Part shown: one piece after another, positions 49,640 to 59,021 of the stretch
Position numbering within the stretch: position 1 is the first letter of the stretch
Layout: the number at the start of each line of letters is the position of its first letter
Source: Escallonia rubra
Lineage: Eukaryota; Streptophyta; Magnoliopsida; Escalloniales; Escalloniaceae
Assembly: GCA_033065855.1 (NCBI GenBank)
Contig: JAVXUO010000884.1
Span: 620,001 to 684,000 of the forward strand
DNA length: 64,000 bases
Direction: 5' to 3'
The notes under the pieces: generated by a model
What the model was told of the DNA's origin: nothing
Databases searched by the model: none
Seen by the model: the letters and a program-made list of their open reading frames with translations, nothing else
Made by a program: the position numbers and the translations under genes

Positions 49640-50184
49640 TAGCGGTGAGCACGGTTCCGTTGGTTTGGTTTGAAGACTGAATATCAAACCGAACCGATCA
49701 CCATCGGTTTGGAAGAAAAAAAACCAAACCGTAGTTGAACGGTTTGGTTTCAGCGGTTCAGTTTCAACGATTTGGACGGATTGACCGGTTTGGGTTAGTA
49801 ATTAATTTTTTATTTTTTTTGGCCTAAATATTGATTATTTAACATTATTTATACACATAATAACTAGTCTTTTAGAGCCTACCTATTGAAATTAGGTAGA
49901 GTTTACACATATATGTGGTGGTTAGATCATAAGTATAGCAAAAATTAAATAATGACTAAGACTAGATAAAGATTTATAAATTTTTAATTAGATATATATA
50001 GGTTCGGTTTGATTCGGTTTAGAACGGTTTCGAAAAAACCAAACCGAACCAACCGAACCGAACATCGGTTTGGTAAAAAAAAAACCAAACCAATTGTTTC
50101 TTGAAATCGGTCTGTGATCAGTCGGTTTGGTCGGTTCAATTTGACCGGTTGGATTGATTTGAACGGTTTAAATGCTCACCCCTA
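49640..50184. mobile_element. hAT-like non-autonomous element (545 bp)
   Basis: Ends are TAGCGGTGAGCA and TGCTCACCCCTA (inverted, one mismatch). The flanks ACTGGAAG (49632-49639) and ATTGAAAG (50185-50192) form an 8-bp duplication with two mismatches, as for hAT elements. The inner parts are rich in GGTTTGGTTCGGTTT and its inverse, giving large hairpin potential. The paralogous block has a single ATTGGAAAG at about 53488, the empty site. Confidence 0.88.
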
Positions 50185-50371
50185 ATTGAAAGGGTGGGGA
50201 GGCATTGGGAAGAACAGGATGAACCATCCTAAGGCTTTTAATATTGGACGCGTGGGGAGCCAAAAATGCCGCGTAAACTGAACGACAAAAGACGGATCAA
50301 ACTTGCTTAATTATAGAGAAAAAGATTATTTACTGCTCGGATTGAATGAATATTTTCCTATCGTCTATGTA

Positions 50372-50809
50372 GCATCTGACCCAACTCTCTCTCTTAAAAT
50401 TATCTCTCACTTCTCACTAAACCAGAAGAGCTAAAACCTCCCCTTCGCTACCACTACCACCGACTTCCTTGGCGCGTGGTGGGTTAGTGTGTAGGTTTCT
50501 AGTGAGAGTTTGTATGTTTCTGTGTATGCAGGTTTATAGTTGCTTTCAATTGGGCTGTTGAGGCTTAATTTCTGGGTGGCCTTCGCCATTCATGGCGTAT
50601 CTACTGGTGAACAGGTGTCAGATGTTCGCCTCTTTATTTATTTATGATAATTAAGACGATTTTATTCTACTAGTTACATGATATATTTTTTTTGGATGGC
50701 AGGCATTACAAAAACAGGCGTCTCTTCTATTTATGTGCAAAATCATCTATGTCCCTTGCATATTGTGCTAATTTTTAAACTACTTTATTTCCTGTTCGTG
50801 TTCACCGTA
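50372..50809. other. No gene seen
   Basis: Spacer between the first duplicated block and the LINE fragment. AT-rich with no recognisable coding. Confidence 0.4.
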
Positions 50810-51692
50810 CTAAACTTTTGAGGCATCACCTTCAATAATTACATCCCAAAACCCACATTCGAGGCCAAAAAGTAGAGCTTTGGACGCAGCCGCTGCTTCT
50901 GCACATTCGGGTTCAATTATTTCGGATATCTTTTTTGACAAATCTGTATAAAAATCACCATTGTCGCCTCGAATCACTACCCTAATACCAATTGCATTTC
51001 CACTCTCAAACACTACTGCATCAAAATTAATCTTGTTGCATTTCTCAGGAAGAACCTGCCACGTCATTGAAGCCGTGAGCTTAGGCTGTACAAGCTTAAT
51101 TGTGCTTCCTTATAATGTTTTAATAGATTGATGCTGGATGAATCTAACTCTGGTACATCTCGCTGGGCGCGCACCTGCAAATGAAGCCTCATTCATGTTG
51201 TTCCAAAGACCCGAACAAAGTGTCACTAATACTTCAAACTCCCGTGTGTCAACTCTTTCCTTAGCATCTTTCCACTACCAGAAAACTTTGTCGTGACAGG
51301 GAACTTCTTTATACAGATTATACGAGCGTAATGCCCACACTTGCCGAGCAAAAGTACTTTGTCGAAGAACGTGATACAGGAATTCTCCCTCTAATCCGCA
51401 AGTTCACTTTCATCTTTTTACTTTCAAGTCTATTACCTGTCGGAAGAATAGCAGAGCATGCCCTCCAACCAAATACCTTTATTTTGCTTGGCACGTATAG
51501 AGACCAGATGAATTTCCATTTAATTGTATCATCTTTGCTTGTGCCTTCACCCAAATGTTTCTCGCTTTTAATCAACCCTCTTTCCATAACAAGGCGATAT
51601 GCACTTTTCACCGAAAACATCCCTTGTTTCGAATAGTGCCAAACTAGTCTATTTTCCCTTGACGAGCTTGTAAGGGCTATTCTCAGAATCAT
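50810..51692 (-). pseudogene. LINE (non-LTR) reverse-transcriptase C-terminal fragment
   Basis: Minus strand, in order: a zf-RVT-type region (51318-51692) with WHYSKQGMFSVKSAYRL, IKWKFIWSLYVPSKIKVFGW and ILPTGNRLESKK. Then an RNase H-like part (50810-51067) with KINFDAVVFESGNAIGIRVV, EPECAEAAAASKALLFGLEC and VIIEGDASKV. This is the usual 3' end of plant LINE ORF2. The RT core is absent upstream, and stops separate the two parts. No poly-A tail or target duplication was identified. It lies between the two thaumatin-like blocks. Confidence 0.85.
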
Positions 51693-52349
51693 TTTAGCTT
51701 CATTTTAGAGACTTGGGTAAGTTTCTGAGCTAGACGTTCCGATGTGGTGGCCTTGGGGTAGCTTGAGCAAAGAACGCTTCTGCTACCTCTAATCAAATAA
51801 TGCAGCCAGTCCTACTTCTATTCATTCTTATTCAGAATTCAGAAGATATACCACCTTACAAGGGAAGAAATCCAAATTCTTCGTCTACTGCTACTCATTG
51901 TTATTCAGAATCTCGCAGATATCACTGCTAATGCGCTATCAAACCTTATATAAAGGGTTTGAAAAAACACAATATAATGTGTCGGATATATTGTCGAATA
52001 AGCATAATGACACGAATTCGGAACATCTAAACAAATCCGTGATTTCTCACAAACCTAAATTCTTCTTGAAGAGAGCACAACTACTTTGTATCAGATTCAT
52101 TGCATTAAATTGGATTTTCTCTTTTTGGCTAGCTACAAAATCTTGTGACTAACTTTTTATAACTAATATTTAAGCTTCACTTTTAGCATTCGAGCTCGAG
52201 AAGTGTGACTGAAGTGATAATATAGCCACACTTGATAGACTTATAATGAGAAACGTGGAGCTCAAACATGAATTCGCTCAATTGTGAAAGTGTTGTTTGA
52301 TATTAATTACACGATTCTCCAATTCTAGTCACGCTCCCGCCTCGGAACC

Positions 52350-53312
52350 TCACTCCTGAATCTTGCACTCACTTCTGCTCCCACCCAGAAACCCAATATA
52401 TATACTACTTACGCTCCTACTACGAAACTTGCACCTGCTCTCACCGCCACTCAAGCTCCGTATAACTGAGGTTTGATATAATGCATGAGAACCAAATAGC
52501 ATTGATAAATTAATTAAGCAAGGCAGAAAATTATAAAATGCGAAGATGCACCTTGGAGATGGACAGAACGTGATAAGATAATCTGCACGGGTATCACAAC
52601 TAAACGTATGATTATCATCGTCGTACGCAAAGCTGTAGGCTTGTGGGCACGCGTCCTTGAACACCTGTGAGTACAGCGTCGGCCTGCACGTGCTCGGCTT
52701 CTCGTACGCGCCGGTGCAGCAGTACCTGTCCTGCCGGAGCGCTTGGCACGGGCCCTTGCAGGCCACCACCTCTCTGCCGCCGTCGATGACCTGCAGCTCC
52801 GCCGGACAAATGTTCAAGTCCATAACACAACCAGCCCTACTACAGTTAGCCCCTGCGCCGCCGTGTGGTACCGCCAGCATTGGCAGGTTGTACCCGTCGA
52901 CGACATTCACTTGAAAGAGGTCAATTTCGTTGGGCCTGCCCACGGAGAATTCCAGAATTGTGGTAGGTGGGTCTGGGCGGCGCCCGGAGCACTCCACCAT
53001 GCCGGAGCCGCAATCGCCTGTGACGCACGTGAAGTTTCTTGTGGTGGAGTTCACGGCGCAGAGGGTGCGGCCCCAGAACTGGGCGGTCCACGAGGGTGGT
53101 GCGGAGATGGTTCTTGACTCGCCGTTTTGGAGCTCGAAACCGGTGGTGGTGCGTTGGACATCCTCGGTGCTTGCTATGCCCGGCCACACAGTGTACTGGC
53201 ACTTGTTTTCTAGAGTGAAGGTCGCTCCTCGTGATGCAATTACTGGTGTTAGAATAGATTGCGTAGCAACAAGTACAGATACTAGTATCCATTTGCAAAT
53301 GTAGAGTAACAT
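52350..53312 (-). CDS. Thaumatin-like protein (PR-5 family)
   Basis: ATG at 53312 is chosen because it opens a classic signal peptide (MLLYICKWILVSVLVATQ, cleavage expected near ASRG/ATF). Upstream in-frame codons are CT-repeat leader. The mature domain has the full 16 cysteines and thaumatin signatures: NKCQYTVWPG, FELQNGESRTI, FWGRTLC, TGDCGSG, VVDGYNLPMLAVP, DLNICPAELQV, CKGPC, YCC and YLITFCPSP. In the acidic cleft (REDDD), Gln stands where Asp is usual (DLFQVNVVDG, against DFYDVSLVDG in typical members). After CPSP the frame stays open for about 75 residues (CIFAFYNFLPCLINL...). This may be an in-frame intron start at AAG/GTGCAT rather than protein. Secreted defence-type protein; the usual mature family length is about 200-230 residues. 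Confidence 0.88.
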   Translation of the reverse strand: MLLYICKWILVSVLVATQSILTPVIASRGATFTLENKCQYTVWPGIASTEDVQRTTTGFELQNGESRTISAPPSWTAQFWGRTLCAVNSTTRNFTCVTGDCGSGMVECSGRRPDPPTTILEFSVGRPNEIDLFQVNVVDGYNLPMLAVPHGGAGANCSRAGCVMDLNICPAELQVIDGGREVVACKGPCQALRQDRYCCTGAYEKPSTCRPTLYSQVFKDACPQAYSFAYDDDNHTFSCDTRADYLITFCPSPRCIFAFYNFLPCLINLSMLFGSHALYQTSVIRSLSGGESRCKFRSRSVSSIYIGFLGGSRSECKIQE

Positions 53313-53329
53313 ATTCGTTGTGATTGCTG

Positions 53330-53332
<3 letters not shown>

Positions 53333-53362
<30 letters not shown>
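53333..53362. repeat. (GA)n microsatellite in the thaumatin-like 5' leader
   Basis: About 14 GA units, read as CT in the leader, ending about 20 bases before the start codon. CT-rich leaders are common in plants. Confidence 0.93.
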
Positions 53363-53722
53363 CTTTAGAAGGTGAGGGGAGGGCCGGAGAGGGGAAGAAT
53401 AGGAGGAACCACGTGGGACAGGTTAGATGATCACATGGCCTCGCGTGGGTGGGAAGAACAGGAGGCACCATCCTCGGGCTTTTAATATTGGAAAGGTGGG
53501 GAAGCATTGGGAAGAACAGGAGGAACGACAATTAATTTTGGTTGAACGACAAAAAGGCCTTAGGAAACATTCCTAAGGTCTTTTAATATTGGAGAAACGT
53601 GGAGAGCCAAAAAAAATGCCGCGTAAGCTGAACGACGAAAGACGGGTTCAAACTTGTTTAATTATAAAAACAAATTTAGTTACTACCCGGTTCGAATGAA
53701 TCTTTCTTCTACTTTCTATGTA

Positions 53723-54088
53723 ATAACAATTAATGATCGTTAAATTTTTTTAATAATTTTTATTTAGTGACTCTAAAAAATGCTGTTAAAAATTGTCGTT
53801 GAAAGTTTAATAGAAAAACCACTAGAAACATTTAACAACTATTAGTTATCACTATATACGAAGTTAGGCGAAATTTTTACAACCCGAATAACACCCAAAA
53901 TTTGTTCTTAATTATATGTTAGCTTGGTAGAGAACTATCTTCCTTTGTGATAAGGATGTGACAGGAATTAAAGGGTCATGGTTTTGGGTTAAAGCTATTT
54001 ATTCTTTTATCGCCCTCAATTATACAAGAAAGTCTGGTTACGTGTCGCTTCTTGTCTGAAGTTTCGTCCGTAGGAATGTAACATCATG
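53723..54088. other. No gene seen
   Basis: AT-rich spacer up to the solo LTR, ending with its target duplication TCATG (54084-54088). Confidence 0.5.
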
Positions 54089-57000
54089 TGTAACACCCCA
54101 TTTTTTTTTCAAGATACATATTTAATTGCGAATTAGAATGTATGGTGATGAATTAAATAGTGGGTCTAAAAATTAATTTAATTTTTTCTTCCCGAAAAGT
54201 GGGTTATACTTTTGGGATTAGAGGATCCAATTTAAATTTGGGCTTTAGTTTGACCCATTTATAAAGTTAGAGAATTTTGGGACGTAATGGGTATTTTGCA
54301 ATTCTTATTGTTACATTTTTTTAGGCTAATGACTTATGTACTCTAATTCCTAAGAATATCACAAACTTTAAAAAAGCCTCCAAAGAATCTCTAGGAAGAA
54401 CACTCTTGAGATTTTGGTCATTACATTGAGGTAGAAGCCTATTTTGATACTGGGATTGAGGTTTGTGATAACAAACAAATAAGCTATTGTGATTGATGGA
54501 GTCTAAATAAAATTATAGGTATTATTATATTAGGGTTTTTGATATAATTTGCATGAGAAGATCAAGACTTTTGAGTTGATTTGCCTGAGGTAAGAGTTTT
54601 CTCATACATTTACCCCATCTGAATTCTGATTATCGATTCGTTCACCAATTGATTGATTGTTTAAAAAGATCTATTTATTCTTTAGAACCCTAAATACATT
54701 CTTCATCTTTACGCTAAATAGTTCTTTGTACTTTCGACTATTGACTTTGATTCGTGATATTTTTATTGTAAATCTTTGTAGCAATTTCAAGAGTCCGTAA
54801 CTTTTTTGTTCCTTGTCCAATTTCAATGTTCATACACTTTTTGAAAACCTCAAATAGTGAACTACAACTTTCTAGTTTTGGGTTTTTCAAAATTCCAAGT
54901 GATTGATATTCAAAAGTAGACTTGAACATTGTTATGCTTATATTTCTGCCAATTCAGGTCATCCAAATTCAATTTATTGTGTCTTATTTGTTTCTCATTG
55001 GTTTTTAATGATCTTAGACATTATGAAATCCATGAAAAGTCTTCTTCAACTTTTTAGTTTAAGGTGTTATCAGAATTCATTTGGCTCTTGGTCAAAATTG
55101 AGTTCGAAAGTTATTTATCAGTGCAGACTTTTCTGTTTTTGACACTGTAAATCAGCCCACTTCGAATTGTTCTATCTCCTTTATTTCTCTTTGGTTTTTC
55201 ATGATTTTAGACAATATGGAAACCTTAAAGAGTCCTTTTAAACTTATTAGTTTTGTGTTTTATCATAATCTATCTATTTGCTTATCAAAATTCAGTTTGA
55301 AAGTTATTCGTCAGTGCAAAAGTTATTGTTCGACACTGCAAATCAGCTTAATTTGACTTGTTCCATCTTATTCGTTTTTTATCAGCTTTTGATGATCTTA
55401 GACATTACGAAAATAGTTACGATTCCTCTTCCTTTGAGTTTTATAAGAGTTTGTTGATTTCATTGTTGAAGTTAGCCCTTGAATAAAACTATTCTGCGTA
55501 GAATTATGTGAACGAGAATGACTTTGTCGGCTTCAAACTCTTGATATTTATTAAGTTGAATTGGTATATGTTTTTATATCTGGCGAGTCATGTCAAAGTG
55601 TATGTGACTTATCTATTTTTGACTTACTCGTGTGGATTGGAACGTGGGCTAGCTCAGCAGGATGACCTAGAGATCGCGATCTTAATTTCTGAACCTTGTC
55701 TCATGTGTCAGTGATGGCACGCCTGACTCATTTCTGAATGGCTCCCGTGGTCTTCCTCTTTGTACTGATTGAACATTTGAATTTTGATATCTGATCTATT
55801 TGAAGAAGTTTTCGAATTTATCTGAAGTACTATTGAATTCACTGGAGTCTTTTTCAAATATAAGATATCCTTATCAGAACCTGTGGAAACGTTTCGAACT
55901 TAAATTTGTATTGTTTTAAACACATTGAAACCTTTTTGACGCACTTAAAATTCAGCTATGTATGGTAATTCCTTACTTTGAGATTGTTTTATCCACTGGT
56001 ACAAGCTATTTGATCTTGTTGCTAGTCTGATTTTTTAATTGAAAGTTAGTGCGTTGGTTTTGGTATTCGCCATGCACCTTGGTATCGTATTTTATCAACT
56101 CCAAGCACTATTATCGATATAACGTACTTTGTACTTCGTGGGTGGGTGTGTGCGATTATCTTTGCTGGGTTTTATTCCCATCCCTTCCTTACTTTCAGGT
56201 TATCAGCCAATGTTCAGAGCTGTGCAAAGGCTTATAAGGCATGGCTAAGTAAGAAGCTTTTTATGGAAGGATTTTCCTTTTATATTTATTGTATGAATAT
56301 ATTTTGCTTTAGATTTTATTTTGGAGCTCCGTGTAGGAGTAATTGAGATCAATGTAACTGTAACGCCCCGATTTTTCGAAGCGTTAATTTCAAATAAACA
56401 AAGGCAGAAAATCTCAAAATATCCAAAAGTTTCCCAATTGGGTATTCAGAGCATCTAAGAATAAGTCTCCAATAAACATCAATAAATGCCACACCAGCTT
56501 AAAACTGTTACATTGACCTCAATTACTCCTATACGGAGCTCCAAAATAAAATCTAAAGCAAAATCTATTCGTACAATCAATATAAAATGAAAATCCCTTA
56601 GCCATGCCTTATAATCCTTTGCACAGCTCCAAACATTGGCTGATAACCTGAAAGTAAGGGGGTGAGCACAAAGCCCAGTAAAGATAATCGCACACACCCA
56701 CCCACAGAGTACAAAGCACGCGATATCGATAATAGTACTTGGAGTTGATAAGGTACGATACCAAGGTGCATGGCGAGTACCAAAACAATTGCACTAATTT
56801 TCAATTCAGAAATCAGATTAGAAATAAGGTCAAATAGCTTGTACCAGCCAACAATACAATATGAAGTTCGAAATGTTTCCATAAGTTCTGATAATGATAT
56901 CTTATGTTTCAAAAAGACTCTAGTGAATTCAATAATACTTAAGATACGTTCAAAAATATCTTCAAATAGATCATATATCAAAATCTAAATGTTCAATCAG

Positions 57001-58864
57001 AACAAAGACGAAGACCACGGGAGCCATTCAGAAATGTGTCACGCATGTCATCATTGACACGCGAAACAAGGTTCAGAAAGTAAGATCGCGATCTCTAGCT
57101 CATCCCGCTGAGCTAGCCCACGGTCCAATCCACGTGGGTAAGTCAGAAATAGATAAGTCACATACACTGTGACATGGCTCGCCCCAGATATAAAAACATA
57201 TACCAAATCAACTTAATAAACACCAAGAGTTAGAAGCCGACAAAGTCATTCTCGTTATCACGATTCTATGGAGAATAGTTTTATTCAAGGGCTAACTTCA
57301 ACAATGAAATCAACAAATTCTAATATAAATCAAAGGAAGAGGACTCGTTAATGTCTAAGATCATCAAATTTGGCTAAGAAACGAATAAGATGGAGTAAGT
57401 CAAAGTAAGCTGATTTGCAGTGTCAAACATCAACTTTTGCACCGACGAATAACTTTCAAACTGAATTTCGATCAGAAAATATATAGATTCTGGTAAAACA
57501 TAAAACTAAGACGTTTAAGAGGACTCTTTAAGGTTTCCAGATTGTCTAGAATCATGAAAAACCAAGGAGAAACAAAGGAGATAGAACAAATCGAAGTGGG
57601 CTGATTTACAGTGTCAAAAACAGAAAGGTCTGCACTGACAAATAACTTTCAAACTCAATTTTTGACCAAGAACCAAATGGATTCTGATAAAATATTAAAC
57701 TACAAAGTTGAAGAAGACTCTTCAAGGATTTCATAATGTCCAAGATCATAAAAAATCAATGACAAACAAATAAGATACAAGAAATCGAAGTCTGCTGACC
57801 TGAATTGACAGAAATATAAGCATAACAATGTTCAGGTCTATTTTTGAATATCGATCACTTGGAATTTCGGAAACCCAAAAATACAAAGTTGTAGGACATT
57901 ATCGGAGGTTTTCAAAAAGTTCAAGAACACTTAAATTGGACAAGGGATGAAAAAGTTATGGACTCTTAAAGTTGTTACAAAGATTTATAACAAAAAGATC
58001 ACGAATCAAAGTCAATAATCGAAAGTACAAAGAACTATGTAGCGTAACGATCGAGAATGTAATTAGGGTTCTAAAGAATCAATAGATCTCTTTAAACAAC
58101 AAATCAATTGATGAACGGATTGATAATCAGAATTCAGATGGGGTAAACGCGTGAGAAAACCCTTACCTCAATTGCACAAATCGATCAACTCCAAGTCCTG
58201 ATCTCCTCAAACAAATTATATCAAAAACCCTAATACAATAGGACCCAAACTTTCTATCAGAAGCTATCAATCACATTAACTTATGTGGTTCTTACCATAA
58301 ACGTCAATCCCAATATCAAAATAAGCTCTTACCTCGATGTAATGACCAAAATTGAAGAGTGTTCTTCCTAGAGACTCTTTGGAGGCTCTTTTGAAGTTTA
58401 TGCTCCTAGGAATTATAATGTACATAAATCATCACCCTAAAAGGAAAGGAATGTAATTATATTCCTAAACCAATAAGAATTGCAGAATACCCACTAAATT
58501 CCTATAACTTCATAAATTGGTCAAACTAAAGCCCAAATTTAAATTGGGTCATCTAATCCCAAAAGTATAACCACTTTCTGGAAGAAAAAGTTAAATTGAT
58601 TTTCTTTTTAGGCCCACTATTTAATTAAAAGTCACAATACATTCTAATTCATACTTACACAAGTATCCTAAAAAATATATATATATAATAAATAAAATCT
58701 GGGGTGTTACAGTAACAGTTTTAAGCTCAAGTGTCATTTATTGATGTTTCTTGGAGACTTATTCTTAGATATCTTGAATACCCAATTGGGAGACTTTTGG
58801 ATATTTTGAAGTTTCTGCCTTTGCTTATTTGATATTAACGCTTTGAAAAAATCGGGGCGTTACA
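54089..58864 (+). mobile_element. Solo LTR (copy B) interrupted by solo LTR C
   Basis: B starts TGTAACACCCCATTTTTTTT at 54089 and ends AAAAAATCGGGGCGTTACA at 58864, flanked by TCATG (54084-54088 and 58865-58869). It is split at 56358/58717 by copy C. Without C it is about 2.42 kb. Its 3' end is followed by no primer site, so it is solo. Palindrome AGATCGCGATCT at 55671-55682 lies in the shared core (about 55590-55745). Confidence 0.92.
56359..58711 (-). mobile_element. Solo LTR (copy C) nested in copy B
   Basis: 2353 bases, starts TGTAACGCCCCGATTTTTCG and ends CTGGGGTGTTACA, flanked by GTAAC (56354-56358 and 58712-58716). It is in reverse orientation to B and close to copy A (37649-39898) in sequence. 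Palindrome at 57083-57094. Confidence 0.92.
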
Positions 58865-58869
58865 TCATG

Positions 58870-59021
58870 TACTCGTTTCCATTACTATATACTTATTGTA
58901 TGATATAATCATTAGAATTATTGCCAAAAGCCAAAATAAAAAATAAAAGCACTGGCCACAATGGTAGCCTAAGGCCTCTTTCAATAGTTTGGACCATCGG
59001 AAACTATTGTATTGCCTGGAG
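58870..59021. other. Short unassigned stretch, tRNA-like text
   Basis: AGCACTGGCCACAATGGTAGC...GTTACAAGTTCAAGTTCC (about 58949-59038) vaguely resembles Pol III A and B boxes as in a SINE. Too weak to call. Confidence 0.2.

Larger units (their letters stand above)
47891..50371 (-). repeat. Duplicated block, copy 1 (contains thaumatin-like pseudogene)
   Basis: It matches 51710-53722 from the downstream flank (TGGGGTAGCTTGAGCAAAGAA) through the thaumatin-like gene to its upstream region (AAAATGCCGCGTAAACTGAACG). Identity is about 85-90 percent by eye. Copy 1 additionally carries the hAT-like element at 49640-50184. Confidence 0.88.
51710..53722 (-). repeat. Duplicated block, copy 2 (contains intact thaumatin-like gene)
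   Basis: Paralogous to 47891-50371. It has a small insertion near 52390-52450 (in the open tail of the gene) and lacks the hAT-like element. The orientation is the same, so this is a direct tandem duplication. Confidence 0.88.

Noticed and set aside
52657..53304. Several overlapping frames on the plus strand and other minus frames across the thaumatin-like genes
   Set aside because: Shadow frames of GC-rich coding sequence; the cysteine pattern fits only the minus frame annotated.
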